A stretch of DNA of 64,000 nt from Marinilabiliaceae bacterium. GTDB taxonomy: Bacteria; Bacteroidota; Bacteroidia; Bacteroidales; Marinilabiliaceae. Below, in pieces: positions 26,364-35,500 of the stretch. The stretch covers positions 1 to 64,000 of the forward strand of contig JAFGBR010000069.1 in NCBI GenBank assembly GCA_016933045.1. Direction: 5' to 3'. The notes beneath the pieces were generated by a model that did not search any database, was not told where the DNA came from, and was given only the letters and a program-made list of their open reading frames with translations. Made by a program: the position numbers and the translations under genes. The first letter of the stretch is position 1. Every line of letters starts with the position of its first letter.

Positions 26364-26656
26364 TGTTAATGTTATATGCTTAACATTGGTAAAAAAAATG
26401 TCGATTAATATATGTGATTAACAAATAAATAATATATTTCCAGTAAGTTGAGTATTGATTTTTTTGGTTTAATTGGTTGATATTTATTGAATTGCATTAA
26501 TAATATTAGTTGGTTTTGAGTAACTTTATCACTTAACAATAATTTGAGTTTTACATATTATCTGCTTTATTTTCTCTTAATATATGCTATTCATCTTTGC
26601 ATCGTAAATAACATTTTATTTATGAAGTACTTTAAACTAAACTTTAGAAAAAAAAG

Positions 26657-28225
26657 ATGAAAAAATTAAGAAAAATCAATGCTGCAATTATAGCAGCATC
26701 TATGTTTATTGGATTAGCATGGTTAACTACTTCGTGTGAAGAAACGGAAACAATTGAAAAAGAAGTTATTCAGGAGGTTGAAATACGGGATACTATTACT
26801 CTTAATCCGTTAATCAATTTTAAAACTCCTAAATATGTGTTTTTTTTTATTGGAGATGGCATGTCTGCTGCACAGATTAATTTAGCAGAAGCTGCACTAG
26901 GAAGTTCTGAGTTTAAACTGAAGAGTGCCAGTGTTGGATTAGGGGAATTAAATATTCGTCAATTACCAGTGTCAGGTATGCAAACAACTCATGCACAGGA
27001 TCGATATATTACAGGATCTGCAGCATCTGCAACAGCATTGGCATGTGGTGAAAAAACTACAATAAACACTATTTCAATGAATGGAGATCATTCTGCCGAC
27101 CTTAAAACTATGGCAGAAATGGCTAAAGAAAAGGGAATGAAAGTGGGAATTGTATCAAGTGTTAGTATTGATCATGCTACTCCGGCATGTTTTTACGCAC
27201 ATACTGCTACTCGTAAAAATTTGCAGGAAATTGGACAAGATCTTATTAATAGTGGTTTCGATTATTTTGCAGGTGGTAATGTGTGTCATAATAAGTATAA
27301 AGATTATTCGCTTGATAGTTTTATTAATGATGCTAAATTAAGAGGGTATAGCTATGTTAATACACAATCGGCTTTTGCTGCTTTAAATAGCAATTCAGGT
27401 AAGGTAATAGCTACATTGGAATGTTTACGTAATTATGTTGCAGATGGCTGTGCTTTGCCTTACGAACTAGATATTAATGATCAGACTAGTGATAATGATA
27501 AAATTACTCTTGCTGAATTTACAAAAAAAGGTATTGAGGTATTAGATAATGATAATGGTTTCTTTATTATGGTTGAAGGTGGGAAAATTGACTGGGCTTG
27601 TCATGCAAATGATGCAGTTGCTACTGCTCATGATATGATTGGTTTTGATAATGCCATTGGTGAAGCTTTGGCTTTTTATGAAAAACATCCTGATGAAACC
27701 TTGATTGTTGTTACCGGAGATCATGAATGTGGCGGTTTATCGTTAGGTTTTTCTTCTACAGGATATGAAACAGCTTTTGATTTGCTGCAATATCAGAATA
27801 AATCGTATTGGCTTTTTGAAGAAAATCTAAAAGCTAAAATTAAGGATAGTTTAGTTACAACTTTTGAGCAGGCTTTAGAAGAGGTTAAACTTAATTTTGG
27901 TTTGGGCGATGAATCATTAAATAGTGTATTGGCTCTTTCGGAATATGAATTAGAGCTTTTAAGAGATAGTTATAATCGCACAATTAATGGTGAGTCCGAT
28001 CATCAACCGGAGGAGATTTCTGTTATTTATGGTTATTATGATCCGTTTACTGTAACAGTAACTCATATTCTTAATAATAAAGCGGGTATAGATTGGACTA
28101 GTTATTCTCATACAGGTTCACCAATACCAGTTTTTGCAAAAGGGCAAGGCGAATTGAACTTTAGCGGATATTATGATAATACAGATGTTGCGAAAAAAAT
28201 TATGGCTATTGCTGGGTTAAAGTAA
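26657..28225 (+). CDS. Alkaline phosphatase lipoprotein (PhoA superfamily)
   Basis: 522 residues. A lipobox ending LTTSC (Cys27) makes it a lipoprotein. Alkaline phosphatase motifs: FFIGDGMSAAQ (metal Asp), TGSAASATALACGEK with nucleophile Ser121, SVSIDHATPACFYAH, MVEGGKIDWACHANDA and VVTGDHECGG (zinc ligands), and a late SHTGSPIPVFAKG. The residue before the nucleophilic serine is Gly, where E. coli PhoA has Asp. The enzyme hydrolyses phosphate monoesters at the cell envelope. It is a single gene with its own terminator and no Pho-box that I can identify. Confidence 0.92.
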   Translation: MKKLRKINAAIIAASMFIGLAWLTTSCEETETIEKEVIQEVEIRDTITLNPLINFKTPKYVFFFIGDGMSAAQINLAEAALGSSEFKLKSASVGLGELNIRQLPVSGMQTTHAQDRYITGSAASATALACGEKTTINTISMNGDHSADLKTMAEMAKEKGMKVGIVSSVSIDHATPACFYAHTATRKNLQEIGQDLINSGFDYFAGGNVCHNKYKDYSLDSFINDAKLRGYSYVNTQSAFAALNSNSGKVIATLECLRNYVADGCALPYELDINDQTSDNDKITLAEFTKKGIEVLDNDNGFFIMVEGGKIDWACHANDAVATAHDMIGFDNAIGEALAFYEKHPDETLIVVTGDHECGGLSLGFSSTGYETAFDLLQYQNKSYWLFEENLKAKIKDSLVTTFEQALEEVKLNFGLGDESLNSVLALSEYELELLRDSYNRTINGESDHQPEEISVIYGYYDPFTVTVTHILNNKAGIDWTSYSHTGSPIPVFAKGQGELNFSGYYDNTDVAKKIMAIAGLK

Positions 28226-28256
28226 TAATACCTTGTTAACTAAACTATATATTAAT

Positions 28257-28290
28257 AAGCCTGTACATATCAGATAATGTACAGGTTTAT
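28257..28290 (+). terminator. Terminator of the alkaline phosphatase gene
   Basis: AAGCCTGTACAT and ATGTACAGGTTT form a stem over an 8-nt loop, 32 nt after the stop codon. The T tract is short (TTTATTAAT), so efficiency may be moderate. Confidence 0.65.
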
Positions 28291-28344
28291 TAATGTAATT
28301 TATTAAACGTATATGCTTCTTATTTTAAATACAATAATTATCAT

Positions 28345-28361
28345 TCGTGGTTTTTCCACGA
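28345..28361. other. Small perfect hairpin before the YibE/F gene
   Basis: TCGTGG and CCACGA flank a T5 loop 29 nt before the GTG start. It could be a leader stem-loop or a short operator; no function is assignable. Confidence 0.3.
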
Positions 28362-28390
28362 GGCATGTTATTTAACTAAATTATATTCTC

Positions 28391-29521
28391 GTGAGGTCAA
28401 ATAATCAAAAGATTAGTAATTTTTTTATTGGTTTTATTATAGTATTATCAATTGTTTTATGGTTAATGCCTACCGGTTTTGAAAATCCTTCTCAGATAAA
28501 AAATTCGATAAGAACAAAAGCATTAGTTGTTAAAGTTGATGATGCCGATTTGAAGAATCATAGTATTGTTACTATCGGAACGCAGGATTTAAATTTAAAA
28601 ATTTTGTCTGGTAAATTTAAAGGAGATACTATAAATGCACATAATGTATTGATGGGGCAAAAGAAACTTGATAAATTATTTAAACCGGGTGATCGAGTTT
28701 TGGCTGTTATAAAAATGGATCCGAATACTGGACGAATTATTTCTGCACGTGCCGATGATTTGTATCGTTTATCAACAGAGTGGATTTTGTTATTGCTTTT
28801 TGCTTTATTTCTTGTGGGTTTTGCCGGAATAACAGGGTTTAAAGCTCTTTTGTCATTTGTTTTTACAGCAATAATTCTTTGGAAAGTATTAGTCCCTTTT
28901 TTGTTAAAAGGTTATTCTCCTGTAATTGTTTCTTTTATTATTGTAACAATAACAACTACTGTTATTATTTTATTGATTAACAATTTTTCGAAAAAAGGAA
29001 TGGTTGCACTTATTGGATCTATTGCTGGAGTTGCTATTACTACATTACTTGCTTTGGTTTTTGGTTATTTCTTTGCTATTCCAGGTACAGTACAGGAATT
29101 TTCAGAGATGTTACTTTATGCAGGTTTTACAAATCTTAATATGGGCGATATTTTTATTTCGTGCATTTTTTTATCTGCAGCTGGTGCTGTTATGGATGTG
29201 GCAATGGATATTGCCGCTGCACAAAATGAAATAATTGAAAAAAGACCCGATATACATACAAAGGAGTTAATTATTTCTGGTTTCAATGTGGCTTATCCGG
29301 TTATTGGTACAATGACAACTACACTTCTTTTTGCTTATTCGGGTAGCTTTATGTTTGTATTTATGATGTTTATGGCTAAAGGCACTCCAATGGATACTAT
29401 TTTTAATACTAATTATATTGCTGCTGAAGTTCTTCACACTATAGTTGGTAGTTTTGGTCTTGTATTGGTGGCTCCTATTACTGCAATTGTTGGTGGTTTT
29501 ATTTACCCGGTGAAAAAATAA
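28391..29521 (+). CDS. YibE/F family membrane protein
   Basis: 376 residues with a GTG start: one N-terminal membrane helix (about 10-27), a soluble extracytoplasmic domain (about 35-128, LKILSGKFKGDTINAHNVLMG and FKPGDRVLAVIKMDPNTGRI), then seven or more membrane helices. The family signature region GAVMDVAMDIAAAQNEI (about 266-282) is present. YibE/F proteins are widespread in Firmicutes and Bacteroidota; their transport role is not established. It lies between terminators on both sides and converges on the GH3 gene, so it is a single transcription unit. Confidence 0.88.
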   Translation: MRSNNQKISNFFIGFIIVLSIVLWLMPTGFENPSQIKNSIRTKALVVKVDDADLKNHSIVTIGTQDLNLKILSGKFKGDTINAHNVLMGQKKLDKLFKPGDRVLAVIKMDPNTGRIISARADDLYRLSTEWILLLLFALFLVGFAGITGFKALLSFVFTAIILWKVLVPFLLKGYSPVIVSFIIVTITTTVIILLINNFSKKGMVALIGSIAGVAITTLLALVFGYFFAIPGTVQEFSEMLLYAGFTNLNMGDIFISCIFLSAAGAVMDVAMDIAAAQNEIIEKRPDIHTKELIISGFNVAYPVIGTMTTTLLFAYSGSFMFVFMMFMAKGTPMDTIFNTNYIAAEVLHTIVGSFGLVLVAPITAIVGGFIYPVKK

Positions 29522-29541
29522 ATAAGTGGAAAATAATAACT

Positions 29542-29585
29542 ACACTTTAGCTTTATAATACTAAAAGCTGATAAAGCTAAAGTGT
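29542..29585. terminator. Bidirectional hairpin between convergent genes
   Basis: Perfect 14-bp arms ACACTTTAGCTTTA / TAAAGCTAAAGTGT with a 16-nt loop, between the ends of the YibE/F gene (+) and the GH3 gene (-). The U tracts are weak on both sides, so it may protect 3' ends as much as terminate. Confidence 0.6.
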
Positions 29586-29641
29586 AAATGATTAAAGTGT
29601 ATTTATTTGCGTTAAATATAATTTATTCAATTGGTGTTTTT

Positions 29642-32281
29642 TTACAAGTCGGTAAACTGATATTTTCCGGTAACACGAAAAGTGCCTTTTATGACATTAG
29701 TCGTTGAAGCATTATTTGCACCTTTATAATTTGGTTGTTCTCCTCCAATGTATACAGCAAAATTGCCAGGTTCGATAACTCTTTTCGAATTATTATTTAT
29801 TATTGATAGTTGGCGCGGCGTTAGTGTAAATTCAACTCTTCTGCTCTCTCCGGCTTTAAGGTGTATCCGTTCAAAACCTTCTAATTGTATTATGGGGCGT
29901 GGTGTACTGGCTTTTGTATCAGTAATATAAAGCTGTGCTACTTCGTCACCAGCTTTTCCCCCAGTATTTGTAATGGTTACTGATATTTTAATATCTTCCC
30001 CGGCTTTAATTGTTTTGGGTATAATTATATTCGAATACGAAAAAGTTGTATAACTTAACCCATAACCAAAAGGATATAGTGGTTCTCCTTTGTAATAACG
30101 GTAAGTGCGTCCTTCCATGTCGTAATTTTCGAAATCGGGTAGTTCATTGAGCGATTTATAATATGTTATTGGTAAACGACCTGCCGGATTGTAATCACCC
30201 CATAAAATATCGGCTAGCGCATTACCTCCTTCTTCGCCCGGATAACCTACATTTAGTATGGCATCAATATTTTCTTTTGCCCAGTTAATAGCCATTGCAC
30301 TACCGGCATTTATGACTAAAATAACTGGTTTGCCGGTTGCTTTCACTGCCTTTAATAGATCTTCCTGTTGTTTTGGAAGTGCAATGTCGTTACGATCGCC
30401 TCCTTCTCCTTCCAATCGTTGCGATAAACCAAGAACTACTACTGCTACATCGGCTTTTTTAGTAATCATAACTGCTTCTTCAACCAGTTTTTTTTCAGGC
30501 ATGGCCCATAACAGACTGGCTTGCGCATTTGTTTCATCGCTGAAAAACTCAATTTCAATGAGATATTTTTTACCTTTTTCAAGTGTTAGTCTGTTGGTTG
30601 CATATTTCGGATGATGATTGGAACCCTTGCCAATGCTTATTTCTTTTCCATCAATCTTGATGGTCATTCCTCGTTTTGCAAATAAACCGAGTTCATAGAT
30701 TCCATTGGTCGGAGGTACCAGATAACCTGTCCATCGAATAGAAAATGTATCTATTAATTCTTTTGAAATGGGGGCGTATTGCCACGAAAAGTCGATTATA
30801 TCATCAACACGTGTTAAAACAGGCTCTCCCGAAAAATTTGTATTGTTATAATATCTTCCCATAAGTCCCTGACGGCCATCTTTGGTTTGAAGATAAACAG
30901 ATGGAATGGGTTTCAAATTGAGTGTTTCATCATCTAAATGTGATCCTTCGGCATAAAGAATTTCGATTTGTGGCTCGACTTTATTTTTTATTCCCTTTAG
31001 AAAGGTTACTGGATTTTTAGGTGTGCCATGATAATTTCCTACCAGCGACTCCCAATTGTCGGCATTGGGGCCTATTACAGCTATTGTTTTAATATTGTTT
31101 TTTGACAATGGCAGTAGATTGTTATTGTTTTTCATTAAAATGGTACTTTCCTGAGCTGCTTTTCTGGCAAGGCTTTTATTGGCATCGGAACAAACAATGC
31201 CATAAGGTATTGTTGAATATGGGACAATTTCATCAGGATCGAACATCCCCATTTTGAAACGAGCCAATAAAATTCGGCGTAATGCCACATCTATTTCTTT
31301 TTCGGTAATCAGACCTTCTTTAACCGATTCACCTAGGCTTTTGTAATAACTGCCACAATTAAGGTCGCATCCTCCTTTAACTCCAATGGCTGCCGCTTCA
31401 GCCTTGCTTTTGGCAATTTTATGACCGGTATGAATATCGCGAATGGCACCACAGTCCGAAACTACATAGCCATCAAAACCCCATGTGTCGCGTAATAGCT
31501 TATTTAATAAAAAGTTGTGTCCGCTACACGATTCGCCTCTAAAACGGTTGTAAGCCCCCATTACTGAATATACCTTTGCATCTTTTATGGTTTTATAAAA
31601 TGCAGGCAGATAGGTTTCGTACAAATCACGATTGCTTACATCAATATCGAACGAATGACGAAGTTTTTCGGGGCCTGAATGAACGGCGAAGTGTTTTGAC
31701 GTTGCTATGGTTTTAAAATATTTTGGATCATTGCCCTGTAAGCCAATAATGAATTTGGTTGCCAATTCGCCTGTAAGGTATGGGTCTTCACCGTAGGTTT
31801 CATGACCGCGGCCCCATCGTGGATCGCGAAAAATATTAATATTGGGTGACCAAAAATCGAGTCCTGTATAAATATTTCTTTTACCATTACGAACAAACTC
31901 ATGATGTTTGGCTCGTGCTTCATCTGAAATTACAATGCCAATTTGTTCCATCAAATCTTTATTAAACGAAGCTGCTACGCTTATCGATTGTGGAAATACC
32001 GTTGCATACCCCGCTCTTGCCACACCATGTAAACACTCGTTCCACCAGTCGTATTCCGGTATTTGAAGGCGTGTTATGGATTTGGAACTGTTAGTCATTT
32101 GACTGATTTTTTCCTCCAATGTCATTTGGTTTAATAATATTTCAACTCGTTCTTCAAATGGGAGGTGATAATCGAGATATGAAAAATTAACCTCTTTATT
32201 TTGGGCAGAACAGAATATACTGCCGGAGTTTATTATTACAAATAAACTGTAAAATGTGACTTGTTTTAAAATTGAAAGCAT
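29642..32281 (-). CDS. GH3 beta-glucosidase/xylosidase with inserted PA14 domain
   Basis: 879 residues: signal peptide (about 1-26, GSIFCSAQ), GH3 N-domain (about 35-350) with WWNECLHGVARAG, SVMGAYNRFRGESC and the nucleophile Asp276 in YVVSDCGAI, GH3 C-domain split by a PA14 module (about 470-595, LMGRYYNNTNFSGEP, YELGLFAKRGMTIKIDG), and a fibronectin-III-like end. The SDCGAI motif and the WWNECLHG start are typical of xylan/glucan-acting members of the family. PA14 insertions shape the active site and bind oligosaccharide. No T9SS tail, hence probably periplasmic. It is divergent from the PL11 gene, with a shared 274-bp promoter region. Confidence 0.93.
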   Translation of the reverse strand: MLSILKQVTFYSLFVIINSGSIFCSAQNKEVNFSYLDYHLPFEERVEILLNQMTLEEKISQMTNSSKSITRLQIPEYDWWNECLHGVARAGYATVFPQSISVAASFNKDLMEQIGIVISDEARAKHHEFVRNGKRNIYTGLDFWSPNINIFRDPRWGRGHETYGEDPYLTGELATKFIIGLQGNDPKYFKTIATSKHFAVHSGPEKLRHSFDIDVSNRDLYETYLPAFYKTIKDAKVYSVMGAYNRFRGESCSGHNFLLNKLLRDTWGFDGYVVSDCGAIRDIHTGHKIAKSKAEAAAIGVKGGCDLNCGSYYKSLGESVKEGLITEKEIDVALRRILLARFKMGMFDPDEIVPYSTIPYGIVCSDANKSLARKAAQESTILMKNNNNLLPLSKNNIKTIAVIGPNADNWESLVGNYHGTPKNPVTFLKGIKNKVEPQIEILYAEGSHLDDETLNLKPIPSVYLQTKDGRQGLMGRYYNNTNFSGEPVLTRVDDIIDFSWQYAPISKELIDTFSIRWTGYLVPPTNGIYELGLFAKRGMTIKIDGKEISIGKGSNHHPKYATNRLTLEKGKKYLIEIEFFSDETNAQASLLWAMPEKKLVEEAVMITKKADVAVVVLGLSQRLEGEGGDRNDIALPKQQEDLLKAVKATGKPVILVINAGSAMAINWAKENIDAILNVGYPGEEGGNALADILWGDYNPAGRLPITYYKSLNELPDFENYDMEGRTYRYYKGEPLYPFGYGLSYTTFSYSNIIIPKTIKAGEDIKISVTITNTGGKAGDEVAQLYITDTKASTPRPIIQLEGFERIHLKAGESRRVEFTLTPRQLSIINNNSKRVIEPGNFAVYIGGEQPNYKGANNASTTNVIKGTFRVTGKYQFTDL

Positions 32282-32555
32282 AAACTGATTTTTTTTATAT
32301 TAATTCTTTTCATTAGTGTTTGTCTACCATAGACGAATCCTTGTTTCAGATTTTTTTGTTTTGTAAAACTGTTAAAAATCAAAATGATTAAAGGGTAATA
32401 AAAATATCTTTTTATGGTATTTTTTGTTCAAAGTTGAATTATGTTTTAAAATGAGTTGTTAAAAATATGATTTGATATATAAATGTACGAATTGATATAA
32501 TCAAAAAAGTTTGCCATACGTAATATTGCACGGTTTAACTATAAAAACAAGAAAA

Positions 32556-35500
32556 ATGAAAAAAGTTCACTTATTGATGATTATGTTGATGTTTATGTCT
32601 AATGTTTTCGCTCAACACAATCTTGAGGTGTTGGATAGGGGGGTGGTTGCTGTTAAAACCAATACGGGTGTGTTTGTGAGTTGGCGAATACCGGGTGAAG
32701 AGTGGCATAACGTTAGGTATAATGTGTATCGCGATGGAAACAAATTGAATAGTGAACCGCTAGATGTATCGAATTATTCCGATCTGTCAGGAACAATAGG
32801 TAATGCATATACCGTATCGGCAGTTATTGATAGCGTTGAACAACCTCAATCAGCAAGTGTTAATACTTTAAGCAGTAATTATAAAGAAATACAGTTTGAT
32901 CTGCCTCCTGGAGGCACAACTCCTGCCGGTGAAGCTTACACTTATACACCCAACGATTTTAGTGTTGGTATGTTAGATGGCGATGCTTCTTATGATCTTG
33001 TTGTTAAATGGGATCCATCTAATGCACATGATAACTCACATGCCGGATATACAGGTAATGTAATTATTGATGGATATACTTTAGGTGGCAATAAACTATG
33101 GCGAATTGATTTGGGAAAAAATATACGTGCCGGGGCGCATTATACCCAGTTTATGGTGTATGATCTGGATGGTGACGGAATTGCCGAAATTGCATGCAAA
33201 ACAGCACCCGGAACCATAGACGGGCTGGGTAATTACCTGGGTAAGGGCCCTGCTGCTACCGATAATGATTTGGCCGATTATCGAAATACTGCCGGTTATA
33301 TTTTAACGGGTCCTGAATACCTCACGGTTTTTAATGGACAAACAGGGGCTGAGATGGCTACTGTTAGTTATGTGCCCCCAAGGGGTAATGTTTCCGACTG
33401 GGGCGATGAATATGGAAACCGTGTAGACCGTTTTTTGGCTGGTGTGGCATATCTCGATGGAATTAAGCCAAGCATTGTTATGGCAAGGGGATACTATACC
33501 AGGACTGTTTTGGCTGCATGGGATTGGGATGGTACAGCATTGAGTTCACGATGGGTGTTTGATACCAACAACGCAGGCAATGGCGCTTATTACGGACAGG
33601 GAAACCACAATTTGTCAGTTTCTGATGTTGATAACGATGGAAGAGATGAGATTATTTACGGTTCGATGACGGTAGATGATGATGGTACCGGATTATACAC
33701 AACCGGGTTAGGCCATGGTGATGCCATGCACGTGGGCGATTTGGATCCTTATAGGAAAGGGATTGAAGCATTTCGTTGTCTTGAAGGTGGTGATGGTGGA
33801 ACTGTTTTGCACGATGCTGCCACAGGCCAGATTTTAATCAGGCATAAAACCTATTCAGATTGCGGACGCTGTTGCGCAGCTAACATATCGAATAATTACA
33901 AAGGAGCAGAAGTATGGGGTGGTGGAAAGGTTTTTGCAGCATCAACCGGTGCAGATATTACCAATGCCGGATTTTTAGTCTCTTCAAATTTCAGGATTTA
34001 TTGGGATGGTGATTTGTTAGAAGAGTTGCTCGATAATACTTCGGTTACTAAAACTGATTACAATAACCCGGTGTTCTCAGCTGCGGGTGCCTATTCGAAT
34101 AATGGATCAAAATCAACATCTTGTTTGCAGGCCGATATTTTGGGTGATTGGCGCGAAGAACTTATTTTTCGTACTTCGGATCCATCTAAAGTACGCATTT
34201 ATACAACAACAGCACCAACCATTTACCGGAATTATACGTTAATGCACGACCGGCAATATCGTTTGGGTGTGGCCTGGGAAAATGTGGGTTACAATCAGCC
34301 TCCCCATACCAGTTATTTTTTAGGTGAGGCCGAAGGTATTTTATTGCCCCCACCTCCTGTAATGAATAATCAAAGACTTGTTTATAACGGTACCGGAACG
34401 TGGGACAACTCTTTACCGATTTGGATGAAAGATGGCGTAGCAGCTGTTTATACCGATGGGGAACATGTTTATTTCAATAGCTCCGAAGGAACCAACGACA
34501 CCATTGGGTTGTCGATCGTGGTTAGCCCCGATGTTTTAACCGTTGTTTCACCCGGTAATTACACGCTCGATGTGGACGGAGGTAAGTTGACAGGTGAGAT
34601 GAAACTGGTTAAACAGGGAATAGGACAATTTTCGTTAAATGGTGTGCACGATTATACCGGTGTAACTGAAATATGGGATGGGACTTTTAATCTTGATGGT
34701 GATCTGACTCATAGTGCCGTTTGGGTAAATATGTTTGGTCAGTTTTCATCGAAGGGAAAATTGGGAAAAGGATTGGTTATGCGTTATAGCTCCAAACTTG
34801 TTATTGGAGGAAACAATAATGCAGCGACCCTGACCATCACCGATTCATTGAGTGTGGAAGAAAAAACAGAAATCAGCCTCGATATCTTTGGTTTGTCAGA
34901 AGTACAGAATGATTCGTTGAAAATAAATGGCAATATGTATTTAGCCGATGGTTCTATTTTGAATATTGTACCTCACCTGTCCGATGGTGAAATATACCTT
35001 GCTCCCGGAGAGTATCTGCTGGCTTCTGCTACCGGTAATATTGTATGCAATATTGAACAAATTGAATTGACAGGTATTGAAGGAATGCCGGCATCGTTGA
35101 TTGTCAGGAATGATTCATTGCTGCTGAATGTAAAAGAGATGCGTTCTCCTTCTGCTGTAATATGGAATGGCTCTCTTTCTGACGACTGGGACTTGGTTAA
35201 TTCAAAGAATTTTTTAAATGCTTCAATTGATGATATTTTTGTAACCGGCGATGAGGTGACGGTGAACGATGATGCAGTATCCAACATTATTGATGTTGTG
35301 GAAGATGTAATGCCTGCCTCGTTAACCTTTGTAAATAACAGTGTCAATTATACCATATCGGGCAGTGCGGCCATATCGGGCAATGCCACATTAACCAAAA
35401 AAGGATCGGGCAAAGTTACCATCACCAACACAAACGATTTTTCAGGAAAGGTGTTAGTTGAAGAAGGGACGCTTGAAGTGAAATCAATGCCTAACTCTAT

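Noticed and set aside
32511-32555. Upstream TTG start for the PL11 protein
   Set aside because: It would place 15 polar residues before a normal signal peptide; the ATG at 32556 begins MKK followed by a hydrophobic core.
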